Shown here: positions 1 to 8,699 of the stretch, piece after piece
Layout of the letters: each line of letters starts with the position of its first letter
How positions within the stretch are numbered: position 1 is the stretch's first letter
Assembly: GCA_913064725.1 (NCBI GenBank)
Contig: CAJYAI010000017.1
Coordinates: forward strand, 1-47,902
Length of the DNA stretch: 47,902 nucleotides
Source: an uncultured Alteromonadaceae bacterium
GTDB lineage: Bacteria > Pseudomonadota > Gammaproteobacteria > Pseudomonadales > Halieaceae
Reading direction: 5' to 3'
The notes under the pieces: model-generated
The model's database searches: none
What the model was told of the DNA's origin: nothing
Seen by the model: only the letters and a program-made list of their open reading frames with translations
Made by a program: the position numbers and the translations under genes

Positions 1-332
1 CGAATGTTGTTTTGGTTCATTTGCTCTGTGGCTGAGATCACAATCGCCATCTGGTCTATGCCCTCGCGTCGCGCGAGTTCATAACCCTTCATGTTTGGCA
101 CAAGCGCGCTGAACTTGGGGCCACTGCGTGGAAGTGTTCTCGCTAACGCGTCCGTTCCAGCCATCTGTGGAACCGCTCTAGATGAAACAAAAGAACCAAT
201 TTCAAGCTCTGGGACCTTGGCTTTACTCAGTGCTTCGATCAACTCTTGTCGCTGCTCCAACGAAATTTCGACAGACTGTGCTTGGAGTCCATCGCGCGCA
301 GCAACTTCTTTGATTGTTACGATATCGGTCAT
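1..332 (-). CDS. Hydroxymethylglutaryl-CoA lyase family protein (N-terminal part; runs off the left edge)
   Basis: The reading frame starts with ATG at 332 and stays open to the window edge, giving about 110 residues. The N-terminus carries the family's R-D-G-L-Q signature (residues 13-17), which holds the catalytic Arg and the metal-binding Asp of the DRE-TIM metallolyase superfamily. It is followed by the IEALSKAKVPELEIGSFVS-type strand-helix pattern typical of HMG-CoA lyases. The family cleaves HMG-CoA to acetyl-CoA and acetoacetate, usually in leucine or isovalerate catabolism. A VOC-fold gene lies 147 bp upstream on the same strand, so the two may be co-transcribed. The C-terminal signature cannot be seen, so a related acyl-CoA lyase of the same family is possible. 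Confidence 0.85.
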   Translation of the reverse strand, partial: MTDIVTIKEVAARDGLQAQSVEISLEQRQELIEALSKAKVPELEIGSFVSSRAVPQMAGTDALARTLPRSGPKFSALVPNMKGYELARREGIDQMAIVISATEQMNQNNI

Positions 333-479
333 GTAGAAAGATTTACCTGCGAGACTCATCAACTAAGCTGGTCGCTATTGTTATTTAATAGTGCCAAGAC
401 CATCATGGTGTCAGCGCCCATTCTTACGTGAATTGTACTGCGCTGGCTAGACTGCGGATCGCGTTAGGACTTACGGGAC

Positions 480-890
480 TCAATCAGTTTGGCAAAAGGC
501 CAGTTGCAACTGACCGCGAGGCTCGTCCCCAACTTGAATATCAGCGACCCGCCAATCTGAAATACCCTTCCTGATTTTAGATACCTTACCTCGCATTCCT
601 GAACCAATGGAAGCTGTTTGCCCCGATTGAGCAACGCCGAGCGAGAGTAAAAACAGGCCTTCTCCGCGCTCGCGAAGCTGCTGCATAGGCTCGCCCTCGG
701 CAATCGGTTCAATCAAGACTAGCCAAGATTCACCAACAGAGAACCGAGAAGTCAGCACACCTCTCTCAGGCAGAGCCTCATCGATAAATTCGACATTGAA
801 AGCGTCCCCATAAGCTTGCTTGGCCGTTTTAAGATCGCGAACGAGTAAATTAATATGGTGAATCCCTATCAAATCGAATTTTTCTGCCAT
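480..890 (-). CDS. VOC-superfamily (glyoxalase/epimerase/dioxygenase fold) protein
   Basis: A 136-residue protein. Its N-terminus (GIHHINLLVRDLKTAKQAY) is the first beta-alpha-beta unit of a VOC module, with a His in the usual first metal-ligand position. LVLIEP near residue 80 fits the strand carrying a Glu ligand. The C-terminal half is atypical, so the second metal-binding motif is not clear. Methylmalonyl-CoA epimerases share this opening, and the position just upstream of an HMG-CoA-lyase-type gene would suit a role in acyl-CoA metabolism, but that is inference. Substrate unknown. Confidence 0.75.
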   Translation of the reverse strand: MAEKFDLIGIHHINLLVRDLKTAKQAYGDAFNVEFIDEALPERGVLTSRFSVGESWLVLIEPIAEGEPMQQLRERGEGLFLLSLGVAQSGQTASIGSGMRGKVSKIRKGISDWRVADIQVGDEPRGQLQLAFCQTD

Positions 891-1085
891 CGAATAATCT
901 CTTTTATCTGATGAGCGTCAGACCCTGAAGCTCTGTCTTAATAATCCCTTTGCAAATTACCTGCATTTTTACAATTCGTCTGGACTGCAGAGGTTAATTC
1001 TAAACACACAGGTTCTTTACGATGCCCTTGCGAGCGATCTGTCCTACGTAGCATCATGCTGCTTAGACTTAAGAGGAGCAGCTCC

Positions 1086-1688
1086 ATGTCGAGCACGGAA
1101 CGAAAGGCACTTGAACGCGAGACACAGGGCCTAGGCAACCATCCGGCCCTCCTCATAGTCGATATAATTAACGGATTTACCGATCCGACCTGTCCACTAG
1201 GCAGTGACGCGGACTCTATTGTCGCTGCGAATAGCCAGCTACTGAATGCTTTTCACGAGCGAAACTATCCAGTCTTCCTTACCACGGTCGTTTATGACAA
1301 TGACGAGCAAGCTTCTGTTTTTCGCGCGCGAGTGCCGGCGCTAAATCTGCTCACACGAGGTTCGCACTGGTGCACCATTGACCCACGACTGCCTTTACTG
1401 GGGTCCGACGTATTGCTAGAGAAAACCCATGCCAGTGCATTTCACGGTACGGATCTCGCTGAGCGACTAAGGCGAGAAGGCGTTGACTCACTTATTGTTA
1501 CTGGACTCACCACCAGTGGCTGCGTACGCGCATCCGCCGTCGACGGCCTGCAGCACAACTTTAAAGTCGTTATCCCCAAAGAAGCGACGGGCGATCGTGA
1601 TACGAAAGCACATCACGCAAACTTATATGACCTCAACGCAAAATATGTCGATGTGTTGTCGCTAGAAGAGACTCTCCACCTGCTCTGA
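1086..1688 (+). CDS. Isochorismatase-family cysteine hydrolase
   Basis: A 200-residue protein with the full Asp-Lys-Cys catalytic triad of the isochorismatase-like fold: D26 in LLIVDIINGF, K113 in LLEKTHASAF and C146 in TTSGCVRAS. The non-prolyl cis-peptide region precedes the Cys as usual. Members hydrolyse amides such as N-carbamoylsarcosine, nicotinamide or ureidoacrylate; nothing here fixes the substrate. The start at 1086 is chosen over an in-frame ATG at 1056 because AAGAGGAG lies 8-9 bases upstream of it. The gene is divergent from the VOC gene, leaving about 195 bp for promoters. Confidence 0.88.
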   Translation: MSSTERKALERETQGLGNHPALLIVDIINGFTDPTCPLGSDADSIVAANSQLLNAFHERNYPVFLTTVVYDNDEQASVFRARVPALNLLTRGSHWCTIDPRLPLLGSDVLLEKTHASAFHGTDLAERLRREGVDSLIVTGLTTSGCVRASAVDGLQHNFKVVIPKEATGDRDTKAHHANLYDLNAKYVDVLSLEETLHLL

Positions 1689-1695
1689 GTCCTAA

Positions 1696-2007
1696 TTGGT
1701 CGTCAGACGGGACTCAGCTGGCGAGTCTGGGAACGAGAGGTTTCTAAAGAATCGAGTTAGCGCCGTGTGCAAGCTCTCTTTCACCATGTCAGCATTAGTG
1801 TTTTCCCAAAAGGTAATCAAGCCAGGCGCAGGGTATTGGGTATTTTTTATGGAGCGATCTCCACCCTATTTGATCCATAACGCCCCACTACCACTCAAGA
1901 ATGGCGCTACGGGGGCCGCAATACTGATCCAGCGTTTTGACTCTACTCTGAGCGTCAATGGCCAGTTTCATGCCCTAATGTTGGATGACGCATATGTGCA
2001 CCTCTAG
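1696..2007 (+). pseudogene. IS91-like transposase relic
   Basis: An open frame whose last about 35 residues (from about 1900) read NGATGAAILIQRFDSTLSV then NGQFHALMLDDAYV. This matches, from memory of the family, the conserved IS91/IS801-type transposase segment TGAVTLIQRFGSALNLN-xHFHMLxLDGVY. The rest of the transposase (zinc-binding N-terminus, catalytic Tyr region) is absent and the frame stops straight after the match. The upstream part of the frame is not recognisable. I read it as a decayed fragment, not a functional gene; no terminal repeats were found. Confidence 0.55.
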
Positions 2008-2181
2008 AAACGAACGCGCCATCGTCGTAGCGTGAAGGCGCAAAAACTGAAACAGCATTTGGAAGCAAGGACAGCGGAAGTATTTTCGGTTTATTTACCA
2101 GCATCGCTCATACCGAGATATGCTACCCAACTGCAAGCGGGCCGTGCCCGATGCTTAGAGCAACCGCGTGGAGTGTACGAA

Positions 2182-2565
2182 GTGAAAACATTTTTTCTCG
2201 GCATAATGCTGGCGGCATCTAACGTAGCGACTGCAGCCGACGACATTTCGGGGTACTGGCAGCACCCCGAGGATCCGGTATGGATAGAAGTGGTACTGGA
2301 CACCGGATTTGGTCTCGCAGTTCGAAATGACAACGACGACACAAGTGTCGGGTTTGCAGTGCTTAAAGACATCGCTAGTAGCAATCAAGCAGGGCTCTGG
2401 GTGGGTCAGGTATTCGTTCCACAATTGGATACTTACAAGTCCGTGGAGCTCACCTTACCCGACGCTCACACACTGAAGATGAAGGTAAATATTGGGTTTC
2501 TTAGGCGCTCACTGGAATGGACGCGTGTAGCCAAGGTTCCGATCAAGTCAGCAGATGACACCTAA
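2182..2565 (+). CDS. DUF2147-like exported protein
   Basis: The start is a GTG at 2182 with GGAG 8 bases upstream. It opens a 127-residue protein with a short signal peptide (VKTFFLGIMLAASNVATA) and a mature domain beginning ADDISGYW. The mature part follows the DUF2147 pattern: G-x-W near the start, then W-x-GQVFVPQLDTYKSVEL-type strands and an ending of SLEWTRV, close to the usual T-W-x-R. DUF2147 is a small lipocalin-like domain in exported proteins, often of unknown function. The frame is open further upstream to 2032, but that part lacks a ribosome binding site and family similarity. Confidence 0.65.
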   Translation: MKTFFLGIMLAASNVATAADDISGYWQHPEDPVWIEVVLDTGFGLAVRNDNDDTSVGFAVLKDIASSNQAGLWVGQVFVPQLDTYKSVELTLPDAHTLKMKVNIGFLRRSLEWTRVAKVPIKSADDT

Positions 2566-2750
2566 ATCAAGCATCTCTAATGAGAATGCCCTCGACAGAA
2601 AAACGGTCCACTTTTCACAATCAACAATTTCACAGTCTTAGGCGCCTTAACGCCAAAGCTGAATGAAAAATTACAGGCTATGAATCCGCAAATAAAATCT
2701 TATGTGGGTGGTGCCTGTTAATGAGCCGGTCATTTGGCATGACAAAATAG

Positions 2751-4418
2751 CTACCCAACTCGAATAGCGATCCTCAGAGTGTAGTCGTTACCAATGTCGG
2801 TTTCCGACCGCGACGTTACCGTCACCGCAGAGAATTTGAGACAGGCGATAAGCGCCTTTAATGACGTATTGTCGCCAGCAGATTGCGTAGACGTCTCTGA
2901 ATAATTTAGATCGCCCCACCCGACTCCCGAGTCCTGAATCCTAAGATACAGACCAGAATCAGACTCATCCTCCCCTTCTAACCACAATGTGACCTCAACC
3001 TGCCCTTCCTCAGTTCCCTGTACGGACAAGGAGATCGCTGCAAGAACTGCCGTAAATGCACTCGACGGAGCCTGCCGAGTATCTTGCAACACATCATCCG
3101 ACACCAAAAACCGTGTCTCAATCGGCGTATCCACAGAAGTCACCTCGAGTGCCATCTGCGCAAACTCAATAAGGTCTTTCAGATAAAATGATCTCTCTCG
3201 AGACGCCAACGCGTGCTCCGAAGCGGTGCGCTCGAGCATCAGGGTGTTAAGACTAAGATTGGCTTCCATAAATTCGCTGATGGCGATATCAAAATAACGC
3301 CGCTCGGACTCATGCATATCTTTTTGACGTATTGCATAGGTGAAGCGACTCAGCATGTCTAAGTGCGATGACAATACCTCATGAATCGACTCATTGATTG
3401 AGTCCTTCTCCGACAAAGACCGCATGAAGGAATTCATCAAACTCTGGCTCTTCAAGCGGTATCTGACGTAATTCAGCGTCGTCAGCAGTAATATAAAAGC
3501 AAGAAAGACAGGTACCAAGGAGCGCCAGACATTTGACGTCGCGGCACCCGCGGCCCGATAGGCTCGATAGGCATCGCTGGGCTGATAGAGACTATACGTG
3601 AACTCGTCGATACCCCGACTCGGATAGGTCACCTCGTAATTCAGGGCATTGCCGAGAGTTGCTTGGTCGCAGGCAATCCTACCCTCCCCTGTATCCCATA
3701 CCAGCTGACAGTCTCCTGAGCGAGCATCGACAATGATGATGCGCATGGGCGTTACACCACCCGCCATTTGCTGACCAATGAGGTCAAGACTGCGATGGAG
3801 ATCGGCAATCCCCACCCGAATGGAGACAAACCAAGAGGAAAACTCTTCATCACCCTTCGCGATCAACCGAGAACTAATGAACACTGGCTGAGGATTTGAA
3901 ATGCGTAGTAAGGAATCAGCCTCTAGCTGATAAAGCACGTTTTCCATGCGGAACAACTCGGCTGTATCGAGGTCAATATGTGCCAAAAGAAGGCTGTCAG
4001 AGACATCAACAGTTTCCGACGTTAGTGCGGTGGGATAGCGACCGTGCGCTAGGAGATCTCCCCCCGGCGTCCGCTCGATGAGGAATGCTTCCACAAAATC
4101 GTAGCGCGAGTTTTTCAGCGCAAAGCCGAGCTGTTCAAACGAGGACTCAAGCCAAGCGCGGCGGGCCTCATTCGTATCCATGGCATCTAGCTCAGAGAGC
4201 CCATGCAGTGCAAACTGAACGGCCGTTTGAACGTCGCGTCCGAGCATGTCCCTAATACCCTCGCGTCTACTGGCATCCACCTCGAACCCGCGTTCAAACT
4301 GCTCCAATGCCACTTTTTCCGCCGAAGACAGGCGCGTCGTGACGTCCGCTATTAAAATAACGAAGATCACGAAGGGCACTGCAATGTACCCTAGGCTTGT
4401 CCGATCAATAGCAAACAT
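2751..4418 (-). CDS. Membrane sensor protein resembling a degenerate histidine kinase
   Basis: A 555-residue protein with one N-terminal membrane segment (about 10-26), a large periplasmic sensor region (about 30-298) and a second membrane segment (about 300-318). The cytoplasmic part has a DHp-like helix (candidate His at 346 or 352 in SIHEVLSSHLDMLSRF) and a HATPase-like end with DSGVG (about 496-500), the ATP-lid D-x-G-x-G motif. The N-box segment (about 451-466) lacks the expected Asn, and no second glycine box is obvious, so ATP binding is doubtful. No response regulator lies next to it. It could be a pseudokinase sensor or partner of a remote regulator. Confidence 0.6.
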   Translation of the reverse strand: MFAIDRTSLGYIAVPFVIFVILIADVTTRLSSAEKVALEQFERGFEVDASRREGIRDMLGRDVQTAVQFALHGLSELDAMDTNEARRAWLESSFEQLGFALKNSRYDFVEAFLIERTPGGDLLAHGRYPTALTSETVDVSDSLLLAHIDLDTAELFRMENVLYQLEADSLLRISNPQPVFISSRLIAKGDEEFSSWFVSIRVGIADLHRSLDLIGQQMAGGVTPMRIIIVDARSGDCQLVWDTGEGRIACDQATLGNALNYEVTYPSRGIDEFTYSLYQPSDAYRAYRAAGAATSNVWRSLVPVFLAFILLLTTLNYVRYRLKSQSLMNSFMRSLSEKDSINESIHEVLSSHLDMLSRFTYAIRQKDMHESERRYFDIAISEFMEANLSLNTLMLERTASEHALASRERSFYLKDLIEFAQMALEVTSVDTPIETRFLVSDDVLQDTRQAPSSAFTAVLAAISLSVQGTEEGQVEVTLWLEGEDESDSGLYLRIQDSGVGWGDLNYSETSTQSAGDNTSLKALIACLKFSAVTVTSRSETDIGNDYTLRIAIRVG

Positions 4419-4571
4419 AAAAAATAGTCACTCTAATTACCGTTCAAGCATAGCTCATCTACTCAACAGCGCCGAAAATAACGCGCCTACATTGATGGGA
4501 TTGAGTGAATTGACTCTATAAAGCGCGATCTTTTACTTCGTCGAATGTACTAACTGCGCTTTACAATCGAT

Positions 4572-4913
4572 TTATAGGACGTTTCTCACCACTACAATAG
4601 ACGACAGACCTATCCACAAGGTATTGAACGCCACCATGGTCGGTAGCAATTTTCGTTCCGACACCCAGATCAACAATGCCGAGGTCACCAGCGTAATAAT
4701 GTGCAGCTGCCAAATTTCTTTTTGCCAAATCAGCCCCGGAAGAATAACCGCGGCTTTTGCAACCCAAGCTAGCGCTTCTACGATGTTGTAGTTCACCCAG
4801 TATCCTGGCTCGAACCACATGCCATAGCTGCTAACTATCTTAGAAAAGCCAATCCGAGCATAAACCAATAGGGTTATGACTAGGAAAAGACAAAGCGCTA
4901 CGGGTACTTCCAC
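4572..4913 (-). CDS. Small integral membrane protein, unknown function
   Basis: 113 residues with four strongly hydrophobic stretches (about 3-18, 44-60, 69-84 and 90-110) and few charged residues, so a four-helix inner-membrane protein is likely. I do not recognise the family. It lies on the same strand as the sensor-kinase-like gene downstream, with a gap of about 150 bp, and no shared function is evident. Confidence 0.5.
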   Translation of the reverse strand: MEVPVALCLFLVITLLVYARIGFSKIVSSYGMWFEPGYWVNYNIVEALAWVAKAAVILPGLIWQKEIWQLHIITLVTSALLIWVSERKLLPTMVAFNTLWIGLSSIVVVRNVL

Positions 4914-5053
4914 AGTTGCTTACCTATGCTGGCTAAAGTCCACATGTTAACGTGCAGCCGCTTACCATGAGGCTTTAGCCTGGTCTTCGTCCGAAAAATA
5001 TTGGGACGATGCGTCGCTAAGCAATGGCACTCCTTAATTACAGAGTATCGACT

Positions 5054-5425
5054 ATGTTGAATACAGACGTTGTCATAAAACGCTTTGAATCACCGGACGA
5101 ATTGAGAACATTCGACAAGGGTCAGTTTGAGCTTGTAGAGGTCGGCGGCATGACCATCGGACGCGCCACCTATCAACCGGGCTGGCGCTGGTCTACTGAC
5201 GTTGGGGCAGCGATGGACGAACTGTATTGTCAGGTTGAGCACGTTGGCATGGTGCTCTCTGGATGCGCGACGGTCGCTTTACCTGGTCAAGCTGTCGTTG
5301 AGATGAAGCCGGGAGACGTCTTTTACGTCCCCCCCCTGCCCCACGATAGTTGGGTTGTTGGCGAGGAGCCCTACGTCTCGCTGCACTTTCTCGGCGCTGC
5401 TTCTTACGCTACAACGAAAGAGTAA
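5054..5425 (+). CDS. Cupin-domain protein
   Basis: About 123 residues forming one cupin barrel. The second cupin motif is clear as G-D-V-F-Y-V-P-P-x-P-H-D in MKPGDVFYVPPLPHDSW. The first motif is degenerate (VEHVGMVLSGCATV), keeping only one His. The region GGMTIGRATYQPGWRWSTDV is typical of a stand-alone cupin subfamily of unknown role. ATG 5054 is preferred by similarity of the N-terminus; ATG 5024 is also in frame, and neither has a strong ribosome binding site. It converges on the TonB-receptor gene. Confidence 0.75.
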   Translation: MLNTDVVIKRFESPDELRTFDKGQFELVEVGGMTIGRATYQPGWRWSTDVGAAMDELYCQVEHVGMVLSGCATVALPGQAVVEMKPGDVFYVPPLPHDSWVVGEEPYVSLHFLGAASYATTKE

Positions 5426-5438
5426 CAAGACCGATAAA

Positions 5439-5457
5439 GGCGGATGTTCACACCGCC
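5439..5457. terminator. Hairpin between convergent genes
   Basis: GGCGG at 5439-5443 and CCGCC at 5453-5457 can pair around a 9-base loop, between the stops of the cupin gene and the TonB-receptor gene. There is no clear T-tract on either side, so a terminator role is only suggested by position. Confidence 0.25.
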
Positions 5458-5480
5458 AAGCGAGCGAGGGCAAAACCAGC

Positions 5481-7739
5481 TTAGAAGCTCACACGCGCAT
5501 CGAGCCCATACGTTGCCGGGGCACCCCAATAACTTATGGTCCACAAACCAAAGGGAATGGTGTTCTCCCGATACTCTTCATCAAAAATATTCCGTCCCCA
5601 TGCTGAGACCTGCAAACGCGCAGTTTCACCAAGCGCGATATCACTCCAAGTAATTCGCGCATTGACCACGTCATAGGACGCTATTTGCCCGCTCACATTT
5701 TGATCACGATTGGCATAGACGACGTAATCATCTTTGAAGTTCCAGTCAACATGCGTATCCAGCCGGCCCCATGGGCCTGCCGCCATAGACCAGTCTAGAG
5801 CTACGCTGGCTGTGGTTTCGGGTGCATAGGGAAAGTCTTTTGAGCCTTTGACATCGACTCCCAGTTCGATGAACTCATCGTACTCTGCATCGAGTGTCCC
5901 AATATTGGCTGACAATCTTAGTGCGTCAGTGACCTGAGCCGTCAACTCAAGTTCTATTCCTTTGATCGTTGCGGCACCGGCGTTATCCACTGTTGATGCA
6001 GCACCGCCTGAGCCCTCTAGAAATACACTGAATTGCATATCGGATATGTCGTTCAGAAACGCGGCCGCATTCAACTGGATGCGATCATTCGCGAACCGCG
6101 CTTTGTAACCCAGCTCAATAGCCAGGACCTCTTCTGGATCAAAACTATTTATAAATGCATCAGCTGTCGGCGCCTCTCCATTGAAACCGCCCGCTTTCCA
6201 GCCTTGCGACACTTTAAGATAGCCCGTGCTTTCATCCGTCAGTGCGTAGCTGGCAACCGCTGTACCCGTGGTATTACTCCAAGAATCGTCGGCGCTGAGA
6301 TCGAATGCACCGACGCCACCGGTCGAGGCATTAGGGTGTGTGATGTATTGATCTTTGTCTTCATTGGTGTATCGCAAGCCAGCCGTCAGTGTCCAGCGCG
6401 GTGCAGAAGCAGGGGTAAAGTCTGCCTGCCCGTAGAGCGCATAAGAAGAGTTATCCAAGCCATATTCGTTGTTATCCGTGGGTGAACCGAATAACCCAAA
6501 GAACGAAATGGGATTGTCGATATCGCCCTCTTCCGTAAAATAATAAATACCGGCCACATAACTTAATGACTCGTCGCTACCACTCACCTGAATTTCTTGC
6601 GAAAACTGTTCGTAGCTGGCAAAGCGCGCAGAGTGGAAGAGATCCATATTTGTACCATCAATATCCAGCTGATCTCGCCAGTCCAGATCTCGTTGCGCAG
6701 TAATTGACGTGAGCGTCATGTCGCCCAAATCCCAGGTCATTGTGAAGCTGTGACCCGTCGTTTCAGACACCTCCTCGATCGCGTAGTCGTTGCTAATTTC
6801 ATCGGCACGACTGTTCCCGGAGTTAAGGTAGAGCGAGTGTAATCCAGCGAAATCTCCCAACCCAAAAAACCCGTAAACGGCTGGATCAACATTGGTCACC
6901 TGCCCCATATTTGGGGTGTTATCCGCAGAGCTGCTGTTGTAGTTGTAACGCCAGCTAAAGCGGTCCGTCACATCCGCCAGGATATCAACTCGAATTGCAT
7001 CAGTATCCAGTGATGACAGTTCCGATGTCGACACAGGAGCGACAAACGGATTGTTGCCGACAGTAGGGTCTAAAAAGACGTTGTCGTAAAAACCATCGCG
7101 CTCACGCGACGAGTACGCGACGGAGGTCCTGATCGCACCCAAGCCCTCTCCAACAGTGCCTAAGGCGCCGGTATCGAGTCGCGCCCTCATAGCGCGCGCG
7201 CTGTAATTTCCCGCACCGAACTCAAGATAGGCATCGAACTCCTCACCGGGCCTTCGGGTGATGAGATTAATCGCACCGGCAACAGTATTCTTACCGTAGA
7301 GTGTACCTTGTGGCCCCCGAAGCACTTCGACCCGCTCCAACTCGGCGACATCAAAAATGCCGCCTAGATTTTTGCCTATAAACACACCGTCAAGATACAT
7401 CCCCACCGTCGCTTCCCAGGTAATGGCCGGGTTGATTGTTGTCGAACCTCTGATTGCGAACGTCGCCGAGGTTGCTCCGCCCGGATTGGGTGCCACCTGC
7501 ACGTTGGGTACATATAAGCCAATATCTTGTACGTTATACATACCTCGCTGCGCCACGTCCGCGGCGCCGAAAGCTGTGACTGCCAGTGGCGCGTCTTGAA
7601 GTGACTGCTCTCGCTTCTGCGCTGTCACAATAACTTCTTCAAGTGCCGGCTGTGCAACAACGACAGAGGACACAACGACGGAGGATATGGTCGCACTAAG
7701 TGCAGCGGAAATAGTCAGTAGCTTGCTCGGTGTTTTCAT
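5481..7739 (-). CDS. TonB-dependent outer-membrane receptor
   Basis: 752 residues, the usual length for the family. There is an N-terminal signal peptide (about 1-29), a TonB box (EEVIVTAQKR, about 34-43), a plug domain (about 45-165, with the VLRGPQGTLYGKNTVAGAINL motif region) and a 22-strand-type beta-barrel ending in Phe (DARVSF). The plug and barrel style matches the large iron-complex/organic-substrate receptors abundant in marine gammaproteobacteria. No siderophore or polysaccharide genes adjoin it, so the ligand is unknown. A short perfect inverted repeat lies 25-40 bases upstream of the start. Confidence 0.95.
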   Translation of the reverse strand: MKTPSKLLTISAALSATISSVVVSSVVVAQPALEEVIVTAQKREQSLQDAPLAVTAFGAADVAQRGMYNVQDIGLYVPNVQVAPNPGGATSATFAIRGSTTINPAITWEATVGMYLDGVFIGKNLGGIFDVAELERVEVLRGPQGTLYGKNTVAGAINLITRRPGEEFDAYLEFGAGNYSARAMRARLDTGALGTVGEGLGAIRTSVAYSSRERDGFYDNVFLDPTVGNNPFVAPVSTSELSSLDTDAIRVDILADVTDRFSWRYNYNSSSADNTPNMGQVTNVDPAVYGFFGLGDFAGLHSLYLNSGNSRADEISNDYAIEEVSETTGHSFTMTWDLGDMTLTSITAQRDLDWRDQLDIDGTNMDLFHSARFASYEQFSQEIQVSGSDESLSYVAGIYYFTEEGDIDNPISFFGLFGSPTDNNEYGLDNSSYALYGQADFTPASAPRWTLTAGLRYTNEDKDQYITHPNASTGGVGAFDLSADDSWSNTTGTAVASYALTDESTGYLKVSQGWKAGGFNGEAPTADAFINSFDPEEVLAIELGYKARFANDRIQLNAAAFLNDISDMQFSVFLEGSGGAASTVDNAGAATIKGIELELTAQVTDALRLSANIGTLDAEYDEFIELGVDVKGSKDFPYAPETTASVALDWSMAAGPWGRLDTHVDWNFKDDYVVYANRDQNVSGQIASYDVVNARITWSDIALGETARLQVSAWGRNIFDEEYRENTIPFGLWTISYWGAPATYGLDARVSF

Positions 7740-7764
7740 GGATCTACCCTAGTTACCATTCTGA

Positions 7765-7777
7765 GTACTGAGAGTAC
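7765..7777. promoter_or_regulatory. Inverted repeat upstream of the TonB-receptor gene
   Basis: A perfect palindrome GTACT-GAG-AGTAC lies 26-38 bases upstream of the receptor start. Position and symmetry would suit an operator, but it is short and no regulator is known. Confidence 0.25.
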
Positions 7778-8023
7778 CAAGCCTTCAGACAGTCACATCG
7801 TCCGATCAGATGATGGGGTGCCGTACTCCGAAAAGCTTATTATCAGGGTGCAGAACTCTCAGTCTCAAACATGGCTGGAAAAAAAGATGCCCAGCCTGCC
7901 AGGGATCACTAAGCAACACATCACCGGGACGCGTGTAACTCCCGTGGGCGCCAATCTTATGCCATCGACATCGCGGGTGATGCCGAGGTGATACCGAGAA
8001 GACCAGCACCCACAAGCGCTACA

Positions 8024-8323
8024 TTACGTTTTGCGCCAGGGTAATATCATCGTCCGGCCACACAGTTTCCGTAACGTCCACAACACCAACATCCAGACAA
8101 GCATGATCAGCGGCGTATCAGATATCAGATCGAGGGACCATGCGTAGTGACTCTGATGGTCGCTGTTTGCCGCACCAGCAACCTCATAGCCAAGGTCTGG
8201 AGGCATACCCAAGGCCGACAGCGATAACAAGTAAATCAGGGGCAGAAACTTGATAAGACCAGCAATTGCTAGGCTGAAATTAAACCACGCAATCAGCGTA
8301 ACAATGGTCTTGAATTGGCTCAT
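8024..8323 (-). CDS. Small membrane protein, unknown function
   Basis: 99 residues starting at ATG 8323, which has GGAGG six to seven bases upstream; the open frame extends further but without a better start. There are two or three hydrophobic segments (about 8-38 and 68-86) and a basic C-terminus, consistent with an inner-membrane protein. I do not recognise the family. Confidence 0.5.
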   Translation of the reverse strand: MSQFKTIVTLIAWFNFSLAIAGLIKFLPLIYLLSLSALGMPPDLGYEVAGAANSDHQSHYAWSLDLISDTPLIMLVWMLVLWTLRKLCGRTMILPWRKT

Positions 8324-8441
8324 CGAATGCCTCCACTGACCTAGCCAACTGCCACAACCGACTTGACTCATCGTTGCCAGATAGTCAGTGTGGAGCGCTT
8401 CGTATACAACACAACTGTAATCGGCCCGTGTATTTATGACC

Positions 8442-8594
8442 ATGGAAAACAACAAATCGAAGCGACCAGCCGGCCTCTCGGTTGGAATAGGACTTATATT
8501 CGGGGTTGTGCTTTATCTATTAACAGATGAGAGCGTCTGGATTGGGGTCGGCATCGCATTGGGCGCTGCCAGAGAAATTCGTCAACAAGCCTAG
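8442..8594 (+). CDS. 50-residue glycine-rich small membrane protein
   Basis: A short frame with a basic, Asn/Lys-rich N-terminus (MENNKSKRPAG) followed by two glycine-spaced hydrophobic stretches (GLIFGVVLYLL and GVGIALGAA) separated by a charged turn. This layout is common among small predicted membrane proteins of bacteria. An alternative ATG lies two codons upstream at 8436. The ribosome binding site is weak, so reality rests on the amphipathic pattern. Confidence 0.45.
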   Translation: MENNKSKRPAGLSVGIGLIFGVVLYLLTDESVWIGVGIALGAAREIRQQA

Positions 8595-8699
8595 TTCCGG
8601 TTCACTTCAGCGCCCTTGCACGCTAAGACAAGAACGCCACGAACCGAGCGTCTCTGCAACATCGATACACAACGGACACAGTGAAGGATTTGCTTTTTT

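Noticed and set aside
5439-5457. Bidirectional terminator for cupin and TonB-receptor genes
   Set aside because: The hairpin exists but neither side has a T-tract, so it is kept only as a low-confidence feature.
7790-7997. Plus-strand open stretch downstream of a divergent promoter region, reading KLIIRVQN...TRVTPVGANLMP
   Set aside because: It has no convincing start or family match; possibly a gene remnant, but the evidence is too thin.
7806-8015. 69-codon minus-strand frame
   Set aside because: Unusual composition (many His, Arg, Pro), no ribosome binding site and no recognisable similarity.
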